A stretch of DNA of 64,000 nt from Pseudomonas sp. BMS12 (GCF_001592875.1 NZ_LSOF01000019.1:92298-156297), one strand, 5' to 3'; positions 53,501 to 61,985 are shown, counted from the first letter of the stretch. Notes: generated from the letters alone by a model not told the origin. Made by a program: numbers and translations.

Positions 53501-54325
53501 ATGGACCAGGCTCAGGTTCTTCTCGCCGGCTTGTGGGAGCCCTTCAGTTTTCTCTCGCTGTTCGGCTACAGCTGCCTCGGTCTGCTGCTCGGCCTGGTGG
53601 TCGGCCTGCTGCTGACGCTACAGCTGCAACGGCGAGGCTGGCTGGCGCGTCGCAAGCGCTGGCATCATTGGCTGCTGAAACTGTACTTCCTGCTGCTGCC
53701 GGCCTGTGGTGCGCTCCTCGGCGTGCAGGCCGGCCTGCTCTATGGCGGGCAGCAACAGGTGCATCGCCACCTGGATAGCTATGCCCCGCTGGTGCAGTCG
53801 GTCGCAGATGCCGTGTGGCAGGACTTTTCCACCTACCTGCAGGCGCAGGATCAGCAGGCCCTGGGCCGTGAACTGCAGAACACCAGCGTGCAGGCGTTGC
53901 TCAACCACCTGGCTGCGCAGTACCTGCAGGCGCAGATTCTGGCGCGTGCACCGCAGTTGGACGAGGCTTCTCTGGCCGAGCGCGTCGGCATCCGCTTGTT
54001 CGACTATCTGCAGGCCAGCCTATTGGGTGAGCTGGTGCGAGAGACGGCCGTGGAGCAGGCCAACAAATACACGAAAGTGGATCGGCAGGTCGTGCTCGAC
54101 GTGCTCGATGCGCGTGTCGAGCAGCTGTTTCAGGCCGACTTTCTGCTGGGGCTGCTCAAGCGTCAGCTGGCCCAGGTGTTGAAGCCTTTCTACCTGACCT
54201 TGCTGATGCTGTTCGGGCTGCTGCTGGCGCTGGTCGGCGTCGAAATGGGGCTGTCGCGCTGGTTGCGCCAGTGGCCTGGTCAGGCGCAGGTGCCCGAGCT
54301 CTCAGCCCAGGCGCAAGTGCAGTAG
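53501..54325 (+). CDS. Hypothetical membrane protein with helical periplasmic or cytoplasmic middle
   Basis: A 274-aa protein with two N-terminal helices (residues 20-75), a long helical middle (about 90-220, rich in Gln and Leu) and one C-terminal helix (about 230-252). No family is recognised. AGGAG lies 11 nt before the ATG at 53501. Its last 24 bp overlap tail-to-tail with the GNAT gene. It follows amn by 104 bp. Confidence 0.7.
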   Translation: MDQAQVLLAGLWEPFSFLSLFGYSCLGLLLGLVVGLLLTLQLQRRGWLARRKRWHHWLLKLYFLLLPACGALLGVQAGLLYGGQQQVHRHLDSYAPLVQSVADAVWQDFSTYLQAQDQQALGRELQNTSVQALLNHLAAQYLQAQILARAPQLDEASLAERVGIRLFDYLQASLLGELVRETAVEQANKYTKVDRQVVLDVLDARVEQLFQADFLLGLLKRQLAQVLKPFYLTLLMLFGLLLALVGVEMGLSRWLRQWPGQAQVPELSAQAQVQ

Positions 54326-54742
54326 CGGGAAGGGCTTGTCGGCGCCGTCCAGCGGCGAGCGGCCGATCTGCACGAAGCCCTGGCTGAGGTAGAAGGCCAC
54401 GGCGCCCGGGTTCTGTTCGTTGACGTCGACCAGGCGCGCACCTTCGCGCTCGATGGCGTAGTGCAGCAGCGTCTTGCCGATACCCTGGCCGTGCTGCTGA
54501 GGGTCGACGAAGAGCATTTCCAGGCGATCCTCGGCGGTGCCGAGAAAACCCATCACCCGCCCGGCGCTATCGCGCAGGCACGTCAGCTTGACCAGGCGAA
54601 AATACTCCTCGCGCAGCATGCGTTTGTAGAACTGGATGTCCGCTTCGGCGAGGAAGTGGTGAGTGGCGCGCACCGCCGCCTCCCAGACTTCCAGCAGGCG
54701 GGGCATGTCGGCGGCAAGCGGTTGGTCGATGCAGTAGCGCAT
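54302..54742 (-). CDS. GNAT family N-acetyltransferase
   Basis: A 146-aa acetyltransferase. The acetyl-CoA loop is FVDPQQHGQGIGKTLLHYA (about residues 80-98) with the Q-x-x-G-x-G/A element, followed by VNEQNPGAVAFYLSQGF, typical of the family. The ATG at 54742 gives the usual start; an upstream codon at 54775 falls in a hairpin. It overlaps the end of the membrane-protein gene at 53501. The substrate is not known. Confidence 0.88.
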   Translation of the reverse strand: MRYCIDQPLAADMPRLLEVWEAAVRATHHFLAEADIQFYKRMLREEYFRLVKLTCLRDSAGRVMGFLGTAEDRLEMLFVDPQQHGQGIGKTLLHYAIEREGARLVDVNEQNPGAVAFYLSQGFVQIGRSPLDGADKPFPLLHLRLG

Positions 54743-54763
54743 GGCGGAAACGTGCGAGGGAGG

Positions 54764-54791
54764 CGGGCCGATCATGCGACTGATCGGCCCG
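54764..54791. terminator. Hairpin between the alcohol dehydrogenase and GNAT genes
   Basis: Perfect 11-bp stem CGGGCCGATCA/TGATCGGCCCG with a 6-nt loop (TGCGAC). It is followed by TTTTGT on the plus strand, but no plus-strand gene reads into it, so it more likely acts on the minus-strand dehydrogenase transcript, 5 bp past its stop. Confidence 0.6.
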
Positions 54792-54796
54792 TTTTG

Positions 54797-55822
54797 TCAC
54801 TGGCTGGCGTCGAGCACCACGCGATAGCGCGCCTTGCCGGCGCGCAGGTGATCGAGCGCTGCATTCACCTGGCTCATGGGGAATTGCTCCACCTGCGGCA
54901 GGATCTGGTGGCGGGCGCAGAACTCCAGCATGGTTTTCATGCTGGCTGGCGAGCCGACCGGCGAGCCGGACAGGCTCTTCTGCTGCGGGATCAGGCTGAA
55001 CACATGGGTGGGGATCGCGCTCGGCACGATGCCGACGAAGTGCAAGCGGCCCTTGCCGCGCAGGGTGGCGAGCAGGGCGTTCCAGTCCAGGTCGGCGCTG
55101 GCGGTGACCAGCAGGAAGTCCAGGGTGCCGGCGATGGCCTTCATTGCCGCGCTGTCGGTGGAGGCCACCACCTTGTGCGCGCCCAGGCGCTTGGCCTCGT
55201 CCTGCTTGCTCAGCGAGGAGGTGAAGGCGGTGACCTCACAGCCCCAGGCGTTGAGAAAACGCAGGGCCAGGTGGCCGAGGCCGCCGATGCCGACCACGCC
55301 GACGCGGTCGGTGGGTTTGATGTCGAATTCCAGCAACGGGCTGAACACCGTGGAGCCGGCACAGAACAGCGGGCCGACCAGCGCCGGGTCGAGGCCTTCC
55401 GGCAGTGGCACGGCCCAGGCCCAGTGCGAGCGCAGGCGATCGGCGAAGCCGCCATGGCTGCCGACTATGGTCGGTTTCACCGTGCGACAGAGGTTGTGCG
55501 AGCCTTCCATGCACGAGCCGCAGTGCATGCAGCTGCCTTTGTACCAGCCGATGCCGACGCGCTGGCCGAGCTTGAGGCCGCGCGCCTGTTCACCCACCCG
55601 CACCACGGTGCCGACCACTTCATGGCCGGGAATGAAGGGGTAGCGCGCATTGCCCCATTCGTTGTCGATCATTGACTGGTCGGAGTGGCAGATACCGCAG
55701 TACTCAACAGCCACCTCGACTTCTTCGGCGCCCAGCGGGCCCGGGTCGTAGCTGAAGCGCTCCAGCGGCGCGCCGGCTGCGGTGGCGGCCCAGCCGGTGA
55801 AGGTGGCGAGTTCGTTGCTCAT
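54797..55822 (-). CDS. Zinc-dependent alcohol dehydrogenase, YahK/CAD-type
   Basis: A 341-aa medium-chain dehydrogenase. The catalytic zinc site is in CGICHSD near residue 39 and GHE-V near 62, and the structural zinc has CMHCGSCMEGSHNLC (about 91-105). The NAD(P) motif is VGIGGLGHLALRF. It belongs to the cinnamyl-alcohol-dehydrogenase-like group that reduces aldehydes with NADPH. Start ATG 55822 with GAGGA upstream. A single gene divergent from rluE. Confidence 0.93.
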   Translation of the reverse strand: MSNELATFTGWAATAAGAPLERFSYDPGPLGAEEVEVAVEYCGICHSDQSMIDNEWGNARYPFIPGHEVVGTVVRVGEQARGLKLGQRVGIGWYKGSCMHCGSCMEGSHNLCRTVKPTIVGSHGGFADRLRSHWAWAVPLPEGLDPALVGPLFCAGSTVFSPLLEFDIKPTDRVGVVGIGGLGHLALRFLNAWGCEVTAFTSSLSKQDEAKRLGAHKVVASTDSAAMKAIAGTLDFLLVTASADLDWNALLATLRGKGRLHFVGIVPSAIPTHVFSLIPQQKSLSGSPVGSPASMKTMLEFCARHQILPQVEQFPMSQVNAALDHLRAGKARYRVVLDASQ

Positions 55823-55950
55823 GACGCGTCCTCGTGACTGATGATTCGACCCGAGCAGCTTAGCTGTACCGGCAGGCTCTGCGTGCATCATCAGCGCTGC
55901 TGATAGTGCTCGGTTAAACTGGCGCCTTCGCACCGCTCACTGGTCTGTTT

Positions 55951-56568
55951 ATGCCGCGTCCTCCTCGCCCTTCCGCTCCCCGTCGTCCCGCCCTGCGCCG
56001 CGTGGCCAAGGCGCCGCCGGCCGAGCCGCGACTGATCATGCTGAACAAGCCGTTCGACGTGCTCACCCAGTTCAACGACGAGCAGGGCCGCGCCACCCTC
56101 AAGGACTTCGTCGCCGTCCCCGGCGTCTATCCGGCCGGGCGCCTCGATCGCGACAGCGAGGGCCTGCTGCTGCTGACCAACGATGGTCGCCTGCAGGCGC
56201 AGATCGCCGACCCCAAGCACAAGTTGGCCAAAACCTACTGGGTGCAGGTGGAGGGCGAGCCGAGCGAGGAACAGCTGCGTCAGCTGCGCGAGGGTGTGCA
56301 GCTCAACGATGGTCCGACCCTGCCGGCCGAGGCGCGCCAGCTGGAAGAGCCGCAACTGTGGGAGAGGAATCCGCCGGTGCGTTTTCGCAAGAGCGTGCCG
56401 ACCGCCTGGCTCGAGCTGGTGATCCGCGAGGGTCGCAACCGCCAGGTGCGGCGCATGACTGCCGCCGTGGGCCTGCCGACCCTGCGCCTGGTGCGGGTGC
56501 GTATCGGGCCATGGAGCCTGGAGGGACTGCAGCCGGGGCAGTGGCGCGATCTGCCGCCGCAGCTGTAG
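55951..56568 (+). CDS. rluE: 23S rRNA pseudouridine synthase RluE
   Basis: A 205-aa RsuA-family pseudouridine synthase modifying U2457 of 23S rRNA. It has the catalytic aspartate in GRLDRDSEGLLLLTNDG and the RxVRRMTA segment (RNRQVRRMTAAVGLPTLRL). An N-terminal S4 domain is missing, as in RluE. Proline- and arginine-rich 26-residue leader. Confidence 0.92.
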   Translation: MPRPPRPSAPRRPALRRVAKAPPAEPRLIMLNKPFDVLTQFNDEQGRATLKDFVAVPGVYPAGRLDRDSEGLLLLTNDGRLQAQIADPKHKLAKTYWVQVEGEPSEEQLRQLREGVQLNDGPTLPAEARQLEEPQLWERNPPVRFRKSVPTAWLELVIREGRNRQVRRMTAAVGLPTLRLVRVRIGPWSLEGLQPGQWRDLPPQL

Positions 56569-56580
56569 CGGCTAGCCGCT

Positions 56581-56603
56581 GTAGGAGGGGCCTTGGCCGC
56601 GAC
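56581..56603. repeat. Single copy of the 23-bp REP-like element
   Basis: Identical over all 23 bases to the arms of the inverted repeat at 34117-34184. It lies 12 bp past the rluE stop codon and before the DUF2788 coding end, without a paired second arm. Confidence 0.8.
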
Positions 56604-56633
56604 GGCAACTCTGCATTCGGGCTACGGGTTCGA

Positions 56634-56852
56634 TCAGCCGTGGATGCCGCGCGAGACTTCGATGATGTAGGTGATGATCGGCTTGGCCAGGAAGGCGAAC
56701 AGGCACAGGCCCAGGCCGAGGAACAGGATGGCGGTGCCGAGGCGGCCGGCTTTGGACTTCTTCGCCAGGTCCCAGATGATGAAGAACATGAAGATCATCA
56801 GGCCGCCGACCAGGACGTACATCATCAGGTTTTCGAACTGTTCGGTTTCCAT
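56634..56852 (-). CDS. DUF2788 family small membrane protein
   Basis: A 72-aa protein with two membrane helices (about residues 10-27 and 38-60), separated by the basic loop AKKSKAGRLG. It matches the DUF2788 family found in Pseudomonas. Function unknown. Confidence 0.82.
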   Translation of the reverse strand: METEQFENLMMYVLVGGLMIFMFFIIWDLAKKSKAGRLGTAILFLGLGLCLFAFLAKPIITYIIEVSRGIHG

Positions 56853-56944
56853 CGGGGACCTCGGCGGGCGCTAGCAGACAACGGGGCGGCGATTATACGC
56901 AACCCGGCCCGCCAGGCGGCACACGCCGGTCGGCCCTGCGGCGA

Positions 56945-57424
56945 TCAGCCGCGCAGGTGCTCCAGCGGCAGCTCGGTGCTGGACAGCACCTGGTTGAGCA
57001 CGAAGCTGGAGCGCACGCTGGTCACGCCCTCGATGCGGGTCAGCTGGCCGAGGAGGAATTTCTGGTAGTGGTCCATGTCCGGCACCACCACCTTGAGCTG
57101 GTAGTCGGCGTCCATCCCGGTCACCAGGCTGCACTCCAGTACCTCGGGGCACTGGCGGATCACCGCCTGGAAGTGCTCGAAGCGCTCCGGAGTGTGACGG
57201 TCCATGCCGATCAGGACGAAGGCGGTCAGGCTCAGGCCGAGCTTCTTGCTGTCCAGCAGCGCTACCTGGCGGGCGATGTAGCCGTCGTCCTCCAGTTGCT
57301 TGACCCTGCGCGAGCAGGGCGAGGGCGACAGGCCGATGCGCTCGGCCAGCTCCTGGTTGGAGATGCGCGCATCGCGCTGCAGCTCGGCGAGAATACGCAG
57401 GTCATAGCGATCAAGCTTGTTCAT
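56945..57424 (-). CDS. Lrp/AsnC family transcriptional regulator
   Basis: A 159-aa regulator. The N-terminal helix-turn-helix is ISNQELAERIGLSPSPCSRRV (in two pieces near residues 21-41), followed by an AsnC-type RAM domain (SLTAFVLIGMD, CSLVTGMDADYQLKVVVPD). It likely responds to an amino acid and can act globally or locally. It faces the repeats at 57447-57515, suggesting autoregulation. No target operon is plain. Confidence 0.92.
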   Translation of the reverse strand: MNKLDRYDLRILAELQRDARISNQELAERIGLSPSPCSRRVKQLEDDGYIARQVALLDSKKLGLSLTAFVLIGMDRHTPERFEHFQAVIRQCPEVLECSLVTGMDADYQLKVVVPDMDHYQKFLLGQLTRIEGVTSVRSSFVLNQVLSSTELPLEHLRG

Positions 57425-57446
57425 GGAAGAGTCTTTTTCTTTATTG

Positions 57447-57515
57447 ATTGCGCAGATGACTTTAACAGGGGTGAAAAATTGCGCAAGTAGCGTTCAGGTG
57501 AGCAATATTCGCAAT
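57447..57515 (-). promoter_or_regulatory. Repeated ATTGC/GCAAT half-sites upstream of the Lrp-type gene
   Basis: ATTGCGCA occurs at 57447-57454 and 57478-57485, 31 bp (about three helical turns) apart. GCAAT occurs at 57502-57506 and 57511-57515, the reverse complement of ATTGC. The gap 57425-57747 otherwise shows only a weak small frame and a terminator. Binding by the Lrp-type protein is inferred. Confidence 0.4.
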
Positions 57516-57570
57516 CCTGTGCCGGCGCTGCGCCGTTAAGCTTTCTATCAGTTTCAAGGCCCGGACGTTG

Positions 57571-57705
57571 ATGTCCACCCGCCACGCCCAATCAGGTGTC
57601 GCGGCGCCGGCGGTCCTACCGGATCGCGCAGGCACCCGGGTCCGCACTGCCCAACCAGGCGGGCGAGGAAAGAAGCGGCGACACAATTGCGCGCGACGGA
57701 CATGA
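57571..57705 (+). CDS. Possible 44-aa basic peptide gene
   Basis: A small frame from ATG 57571 to TGA 57703-57705, divergent from the Lrp-type gene, with AAGG about 12 nt upstream. It is rich in Arg and Ala, ends KKRRHNCARRT, and its stop codon abuts the hairpin at 57704. There is no family match I can recall; chance is likely. Confidence 0.22.
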   Translation: MSTRHAQSGVAAPAVLPDRAGTRVRTAQPGGRGKKRRHNCARRT

Positions 57706-57736
57706 AAAAGGGGAGGCCTCGAGCCTCCCCTTTTTC
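57704..57736. terminator. Strong bidirectional terminator after the MAPEG gene
   Basis: A 14-bp stem GAAAAAGGGGAGGC/GCCTCCCCTTTTTC with a 5-nt loop, 11 bp past the stop of the MAPEG gene on the minus strand. On either strand a T-rich arm follows the GC core, so it is a good intrinsic terminator. Confidence 0.88.
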
Positions 57737-57747
57737 TTGCCTGCGAT

Positions 57748-58167
57748 TCAGGCCAGGCCGCTGAGCTTGGCTAGCCACCAGGCCAGGATGACCAACTGTA
57801 CCAGCCAGCCGGCGAAGCGCAGCCAGACGAACAGGGGGCTGGTGCTGATCAGGTGCATCAGTGACTGGAACACGCGCGCGCCCAGCAGCACGCAGGCCAG
57901 CGGGTCGGTCACCGCGGTGAGGCCTGCCTGCATCGCATAGAGCAGCACAGCGGCCTGCATCGGCAGGTTTTCCAGGCTGTTGGCATGGGCACGGACCAGG
58001 CGCTGGCCGAAGGCGCCCGGGGTATTGCTGCCGTCGGGGGCGAAGGCGTTGACCTGCATGCGCCCGCTGAGCACCAGCAGGCCGCGCTGGTTGAGCAGCA
58101 GCAGGGCGAGAAACAGGGTCCAGGCGACCAGCCCGAGCAGGGCGATGGCGGAGGGGGAGAGGGACAT
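57748..58167 (-). CDS. MAPEG family membrane protein
   Basis: A 139-aa protein with four helices. The motif RMQVNAFAPDGS, then RAHANSLENLPMQAAVLL, is that of the MAPEG family (glutathione/eicosanoid-type enzymes), whose bacterial members are often uncharacterised. It is 68 bp from the end of the AraC-type gene, on the same strand. Confidence 0.87.
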   Translation of the reverse strand: MSLSPSAIALLGLVAWTLFLALLLLNQRGLLVLSGRMQVNAFAPDGSNTPGAFGQRLVRAHANSLENLPMQAAVLLYAMQAGLTAVTDPLACVLLGARVFQSLMHLISTSPLFVWLRFAGWLVQLVILAWWLAKLSGLA

Positions 58168-58235
58168 GGCGGCTCCTTGTGCTTGTTGTTATGTGGGCGA
58201 AGCGGCGCCAGCTTAGAGGTTTTAGAGTAAATGCT

Positions 58236-59288
58236 CTAGTCGCTTCGCCATTCCGGAAGACCGTCGCCGGCAGTGACGAGTTGCTTGCGCCAATGCCCGG
58301 GTGAGCAGCCGTTCCAACGCACGAAAGCCCGCGAGAAGCTGGCCGCATCGGCATAGCCCAGGCGCTGGGCGATGTTGCCGAGATCCAGCGGCGAGTCGAG
58401 CAGCAGACGCTCGGCCAGGCGTCTTTTGATCTGCTCGTTGAGTTGTTGGAAGGAGTGGCCCTCGGCAGCCAGACGCCGATGCAGGGTGCGCTCGGAAAGG
58501 CTCAGGCGCTCGGCCACGGTGCGGCCGGCGAGCAGCGTGGCCGAGTCGCGGATCAGCACCTGCTGCACCTGGCGCGCGGTGGGCGGCGTGACCAGGTCGT
58601 GGGCAATCTCCAGGCACAGGCGTTCGCACAGCTGCTCGCCTTCGAGCTGGGCGCTGATATGCGCCTGCGGCAGCTTGAGCTGCAACTCGGTGTTGGCGAA
58701 CAGGATGCCGTCGCGCGTTGCGCCGAAGCGCACCGGGTAGGGGAAGTCGCGTTGCAAGGCAGCCAGGTCATCCGGCGCTTCGGCTGTCATCTCTATCGCC
58801 AGCGGCGTGGCCGGGCGCTGCAGCAGTTCGGCGCTCACGCTCAGGCAGCCGGCCAGGCCGCGCTCGATCACGAAGCAACGCGCGTCCTGGGGCAGCACGC
58901 TGGCATCGAACAGCAGCCAGGTGCCGCGGCGTTCCGTCTCGATGCGCGCCGGGCACAGGGTCAGGGCCAGCAGCTGGTAGCGGCGGAAGGCGGCGAAGGC
59001 CTCGTCCAGGGTGCGGCTGGCCAGCATGGTGAAGCCGAGCAGGCCCAGGGAGGTCAGGTGATAGCGCTGGCCGGCGACGAAGCCCAGACCGGGGCGCCCG
59101 GCGTGCTCGATCAGGTTGCGAATCACCGCCAGCTCCTGCCAGGCCTCGATCTGCGCATTGGCCTGCTGCAGCGCCTCGCTGGCGATGGCGCTGCCGATCA
59201 GGCAGGCCGAGGCGTCCACGCCCTCGCTGCGAGCTACGTCCAACAGGTAGCGCACGCCGGTCAGCGGGCGGCTCTGGCGCCAGTTCAT
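58236..59288 (-). CDS. AraC family transcriptional regulator
   Basis: A 350-aa activator with an N-terminal Arabinose_bd-type (PF12625-like) ligand domain (about residues 20-200) and a C-terminal double helix-turn-helix (about 240-345; VAERLSLSERTLHRRLAAEGHSF in parts and IAQRLGYADAASFSRAF). AAAGGAGG lies close before the ATG 59288. It is divergent from the tauD-like/hydratase operon and a repeated motif lies in the spacer, so it probably controls that operon and itself. Confidence 0.92.
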   Translation of the reverse strand: MNWRQSRPLTGVRYLLDVARSEGVDASACLIGSAIASEALQQANAQIEAWQELAVIRNLIEHAGRPGLGFVAGQRYHLTSLGLLGFTMLASRTLDEAFAAFRRYQLLALTLCPARIETERRGTWLLFDASVLPQDARCFVIERGLAGCLSVSAELLQRPATPLAIEMTAEAPDDLAALQRDFPYPVRFGATRDGILFANTELQLKLPQAHISAQLEGEQLCERLCLEIAHDLVTPPTARQVQQVLIRDSATLLAGRTVAERLSLSERTLHRRLAAEGHSFQQLNEQIKRRLAERLLLDSPLDLGNIAQRLGYADAASFSRAFVRWNGCSPGHWRKQLVTAGDGLPEWRSD

Positions 59289-59302
59289 CGAGCGGCCTCC
59301 TT

Positions 59303-59337
59303 TGGCAGTGATTATCAATTTGTGGCAGTCATTATCA
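59303..59337 (+). promoter_or_regulatory. Putative AraC-type operator, tandem 15-bp direct repeats
   Basis: TGGCAGTGATTATCA (59303-59317) and TGGCAGTCATTATCA (59323-59337) match in 14 of 15 bases with a 20-bp period (two helical turns). This is the direct-repeat spacing expected of AraC dimers. It lies between the AraC-type gene and the tauD-like operon. Confidence 0.7.
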
Positions 59338-59398
59338 TGGATTGGCCAGCGGGAGCGTCGCATGCTGGGGCCACTCCAACAACAAGAGCGTTCCGGTC

Positions 59399-60295
59399 AT
59401 GAATGAATTCATCTACGCCCTGCCCAGCCACAACCGTGCCGCCGACTACCGGCATTTCCGCGTGACGCCGACCACCGGCGCCATTGGTGCGGATGTCGAG
59501 GACCTCGACCTGACCCGTCTGAACGAGGAGGGCTTCGCCGAACTGCGCCAGGCCCTGCTGGCGCACAAGGTGATCTTCATCCGCGAACAGAACCTAAGTC
59601 CCGCCGATCTGGAACGGGTCACCCAGCAGCTCGGCGAATTCGGCCGCGAACCCTATGTGCAGACCATGGCCGAGCATCCGCACGTGGTGCATGTGGTCAA
59701 GGAAGCCAACGAGAAGACGCCTTTCGTCTTCGGCGGCGCCTGGCATACCGACTGGACCTTCCAGGAACGACCGCCGGCGTTCACTCTGCTCTACGGCCAC
59801 GACATTCCGCCATACGGCGGCGACACCTGCTACGCCAACCTGGCGTTGGCCTACGAGTGGCTGTCGCCGGGCATGCAGGCGCTGCTGGAGAACCTCGACG
59901 CGGTGCACAGCCCGGAGCGCGCCTATGGCGTCGGCGCCAACCACAATGCGCTGCTGGAGAACATGGCGATCAACTTCGGCAAGGACACCGCGGCAGACAC
60001 CCGCGCGCATCCGCTGGTGATCCGCCACCCGGAGACCGGCAAGAAGGTGCTGTTCATCAATCCGGCCTACACCAGCGGCATCAAGGGCCTGCGTGCGGAA
60101 GAGGCCAAGCCGCTGCTCGACTACCTGTTCAACCTGGTGACCACCCCGGCTTTCACCTGCCGCATGCGCTGGCGCCAGGGCACCCTGGCGATCTGGGACA
60201 ACCGCAGCACCTGGCACCTGCCGATTGCCGACTACCACGGCATGCGCCGCGAGATGTTCCGCACCACTGTGGTCGGCGAGGTACCGAGCCGATGA
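59399..60295 (+). CDS. TauD/TfdA family 2-oxoglutarate-dependent dioxygenase
   Basis: A 298-aa non-heme iron dioxygenase. The facial triad is His116 and Asp118 in WHTDWTF and His273 in STWHLP; the 2-oxoglutarate-binding arginine lies in GMRREM downstream. Members oxidise taurine, 2,4-D or aliphatic acids, and sulfonate specificity is not proven here. It overlaps the hydratase gene by ATGA. The likely AraC-type operator lies 62-96 bp upstream. Confidence 0.93.
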   Translation: MNEFIYALPSHNRAADYRHFRVTPTTGAIGADVEDLDLTRLNEEGFAELRQALLAHKVIFIREQNLSPADLERVTQQLGEFGREPYVQTMAEHPHVVHVVKEANEKTPFVFGGAWHTDWTFQERPPAFTLLYGHDIPPYGGDTCYANLALAYEWLSPGMQALLENLDAVHSPERAYGVGANHNALLENMAINFGKDTAADTRAHPLVIRHPETGKKVLFINPAYTSGIKGLRAEEAKPLLDYLFNLVTTPAFTCRMRWRQGTLAIWDNRSTWHLPIADYHGMRREMFRTTVVGEVPSR

Positions 60296-61089
60296 GCCTG
60301 CACACGCCTATCCGCGATACGCGCCTGCTGGACGCCGCCAATGCCCTGGCCACGGCACGCCGTCAGTGCCAGCCCGGGCCGCGGGTCAGCGAGGCTTTCG
60401 CCCTGGCCAGTCTGAATGAGGCCTATGCAGTGCAGATCGCTGGTCTGCAACAGTCCCTGACCCAGGGCCGTCGTCTGAGCGGCGCCAAGGCCGGGCTGAC
60501 CTCGGCGGCGTTGCGCGCCGCGCTCAAGGTCGAGGAGCCGCTGTACGGCTGGCTGCTGGCCGACAGCGCCTGCCAGTCGGGCGCGAGCATCGCCTGGGAG
60601 TCTCTGCTGCAGCCCAAGGTGGAAGTCGAACTGGCGCTGCTGCTGAGTGCGGATCTACCCGCTGGCGAGATCAGCCGCGAGCAGCTGCTGGCCAGTATTG
60701 CCGGCGTGGTGCCGGCGCTGGAAATCAACGACTCGGCCATCGAAGGCTGGCAGCTGACCCTGCTCGATGCGGTCGCCGACAACCTGTCCTCCGGGCTCTA
60801 TGTGCTGGGCGAGCCGGTGGTGCCGCTGGCGCAGCTGCAGGGCCAGGCGCTGGTTGCCACGCTGCTGTGCAACGGTCAACCGCTGCGCGCGGACGTGACC
60901 ATAGTGCTGGACGAGGTGCTGACCACGGCCCTGTGGCTGGCGCGCAAGATGGCCTCGCTGGGCCGGCCGCTGCGCGCCGGTGACGTGCTGCTGACCGGGG
61001 CACAGGCGCCGATTGCCGAGGTGGCCAGAGGTGACCGGCTGTCTCTGCAGGTGACAGGCTTGGGCGAGGTGAACTGCGCGTTCGCCTGA
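60292..61089 (+). CDS. 2-keto-4-pentenoate hydratase family protein
   Basis: A 265-aa enzyme of the MhpD/fumarylacetoacetate hydrolase-like group that hydrates 2-hydroxypentadienoate or opens similar acids. The metal ligands lie in QPKVEVELALLLS and EINDSAIEG, and GDVLLTGAQAPIAEVARGD is the family C-terminal motif. Coupled to the dioxygenase gene by a 4-nt overlap, so the two probably act in one catabolic route of unknown substrate. Confidence 0.88.
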   Translation: MSLHTPIRDTRLLDAANALATARRQCQPGPRVSEAFALASLNEAYAVQIAGLQQSLTQGRRLSGAKAGLTSAALRAALKVEEPLYGWLLADSACQSGASIAWESLLQPKVEVELALLLSADLPAGEISREQLLASIAGVVPALEINDSAIEGWQLTLLDAVADNLSSGLYVLGEPVVPLAQLQGQALVATLLCNGQPLRADVTIVLDEVLTTALWLARKMASLGRPLRAGDVLLTGAQAPIAEVARGDRLSLQVTGLGEVNCAFA

Positions 61090-61100
61090 GCAGTGCGTCG

Positions 61101-61985
61101 TCAGTGCTGCAGCAGCTCGACCGGGTCGGCATGCACCAGCACTTCGGCGCGCGGGTAGGCGTCGTGGATGGCCTGCTCGACCGCCTCGCAGCGCTGGTGG
61201 GCCTCGCTGAGGCTGAGTTCGCCGGGTAGCTCCAGGTGCAGCTGGACGAACCAGCGGGTGCCGGAGATACGCGTGCGCAGGTCGTGGGCGCCAAGTACGC
61301 CGGGCACCGCGCAGGCCAGCTCGTGCATGCGCTCGTTGACGTCCGGTGGCAGGGCCTCGTCCATCAGCACCGCCACCGCTTCACGCACGATGCTGATCGC
61401 GCTCCACAGGATGTAGACGGCGATCCCCAAGCCAAACAGTGGGTCCAGTCGGTGCCAGCCGAAGGCGGCCAGCACCAGGGCCAGCAGGATGCTGCTGTTG
61501 AGCAGCAGGTCCGAGCGGTAGTGCAGGGAGTCGGCGCGAATCGCCGTGGAGCCGGTCTCGCGGATGACGTGGTGCTGGAACAGCAGCAGGGCGACCGTCA
61601 TCGCCAGCGACAGCAGCATCACCGCGATACCCAGTGCCTGCGCGCCCAGCGGTTGTGGGTGTTGCAGGCGCTCGACAGCCTGTAGTGCCACCAGCACCGC
61701 GCTGGCCCCGACGAACAGGGCCTGGGCCAGGCCGGCCAGGGCTTCGGCCTTGCCATGGCCGTAGCGGTGGTCCTCGTCAGCCGGGCGCAGCGCGTAGTGC
61801 ACGGCGATCAGGTTGAGCAGCGAGGCGGCGCCGTCGAGCAGCGAGTCGGTGAGGCCGGCCAGCAGGCTGACCGAACCACTCAGCCACCAAGCCACGGCCT
61901 TGGCCAGGGCCAGCAGCAGGGCGGTGGCCAGCGCCGCCGAGGTGGCCTGGCGCATCAGGCGGGCATGCTTGGGTGAGGCGGTCAT
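61101..61985 (-). CDS. Cation diffusion facilitator (FieF-like)
   Basis: A 294-aa CDF transporter with six helices and a C-terminal cytoplasmic domain. Metal-site motifs are LTDSLLDGAASL and ADSLHYRSDLLLN (DxxxD and HxxxD), and the RYGHGKAEALAG segment. These motifs fit Zn/Fe efflux of the FieF group. It shares ATGA with the DinB gene upstream on the strand. Confidence 0.92.
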   Translation of the reverse strand: MTASPKHARLMRQATSAALATALLLALAKAVAWWLSGSVSLLAGLTDSLLDGAASLLNLIAVHYALRPADEDHRYGHGKAEALAGLAQALFVGASAVLVALQAVERLQHPQPLGAQALGIAVMLLSLAMTVALLLFQHHVIRETGSTAIRADSLHYRSDLLLNSSILLALVLAAFGWHRLDPLFGLGIAVYILWSAISIVREAVAVLMDEALPPDVNERMHELACAVPGVLGAHDLRTRISGTRWFVQLHLELPGELSLSEAHQRCEAVEQAIHDAYPRAEVLVHADPVELLQH

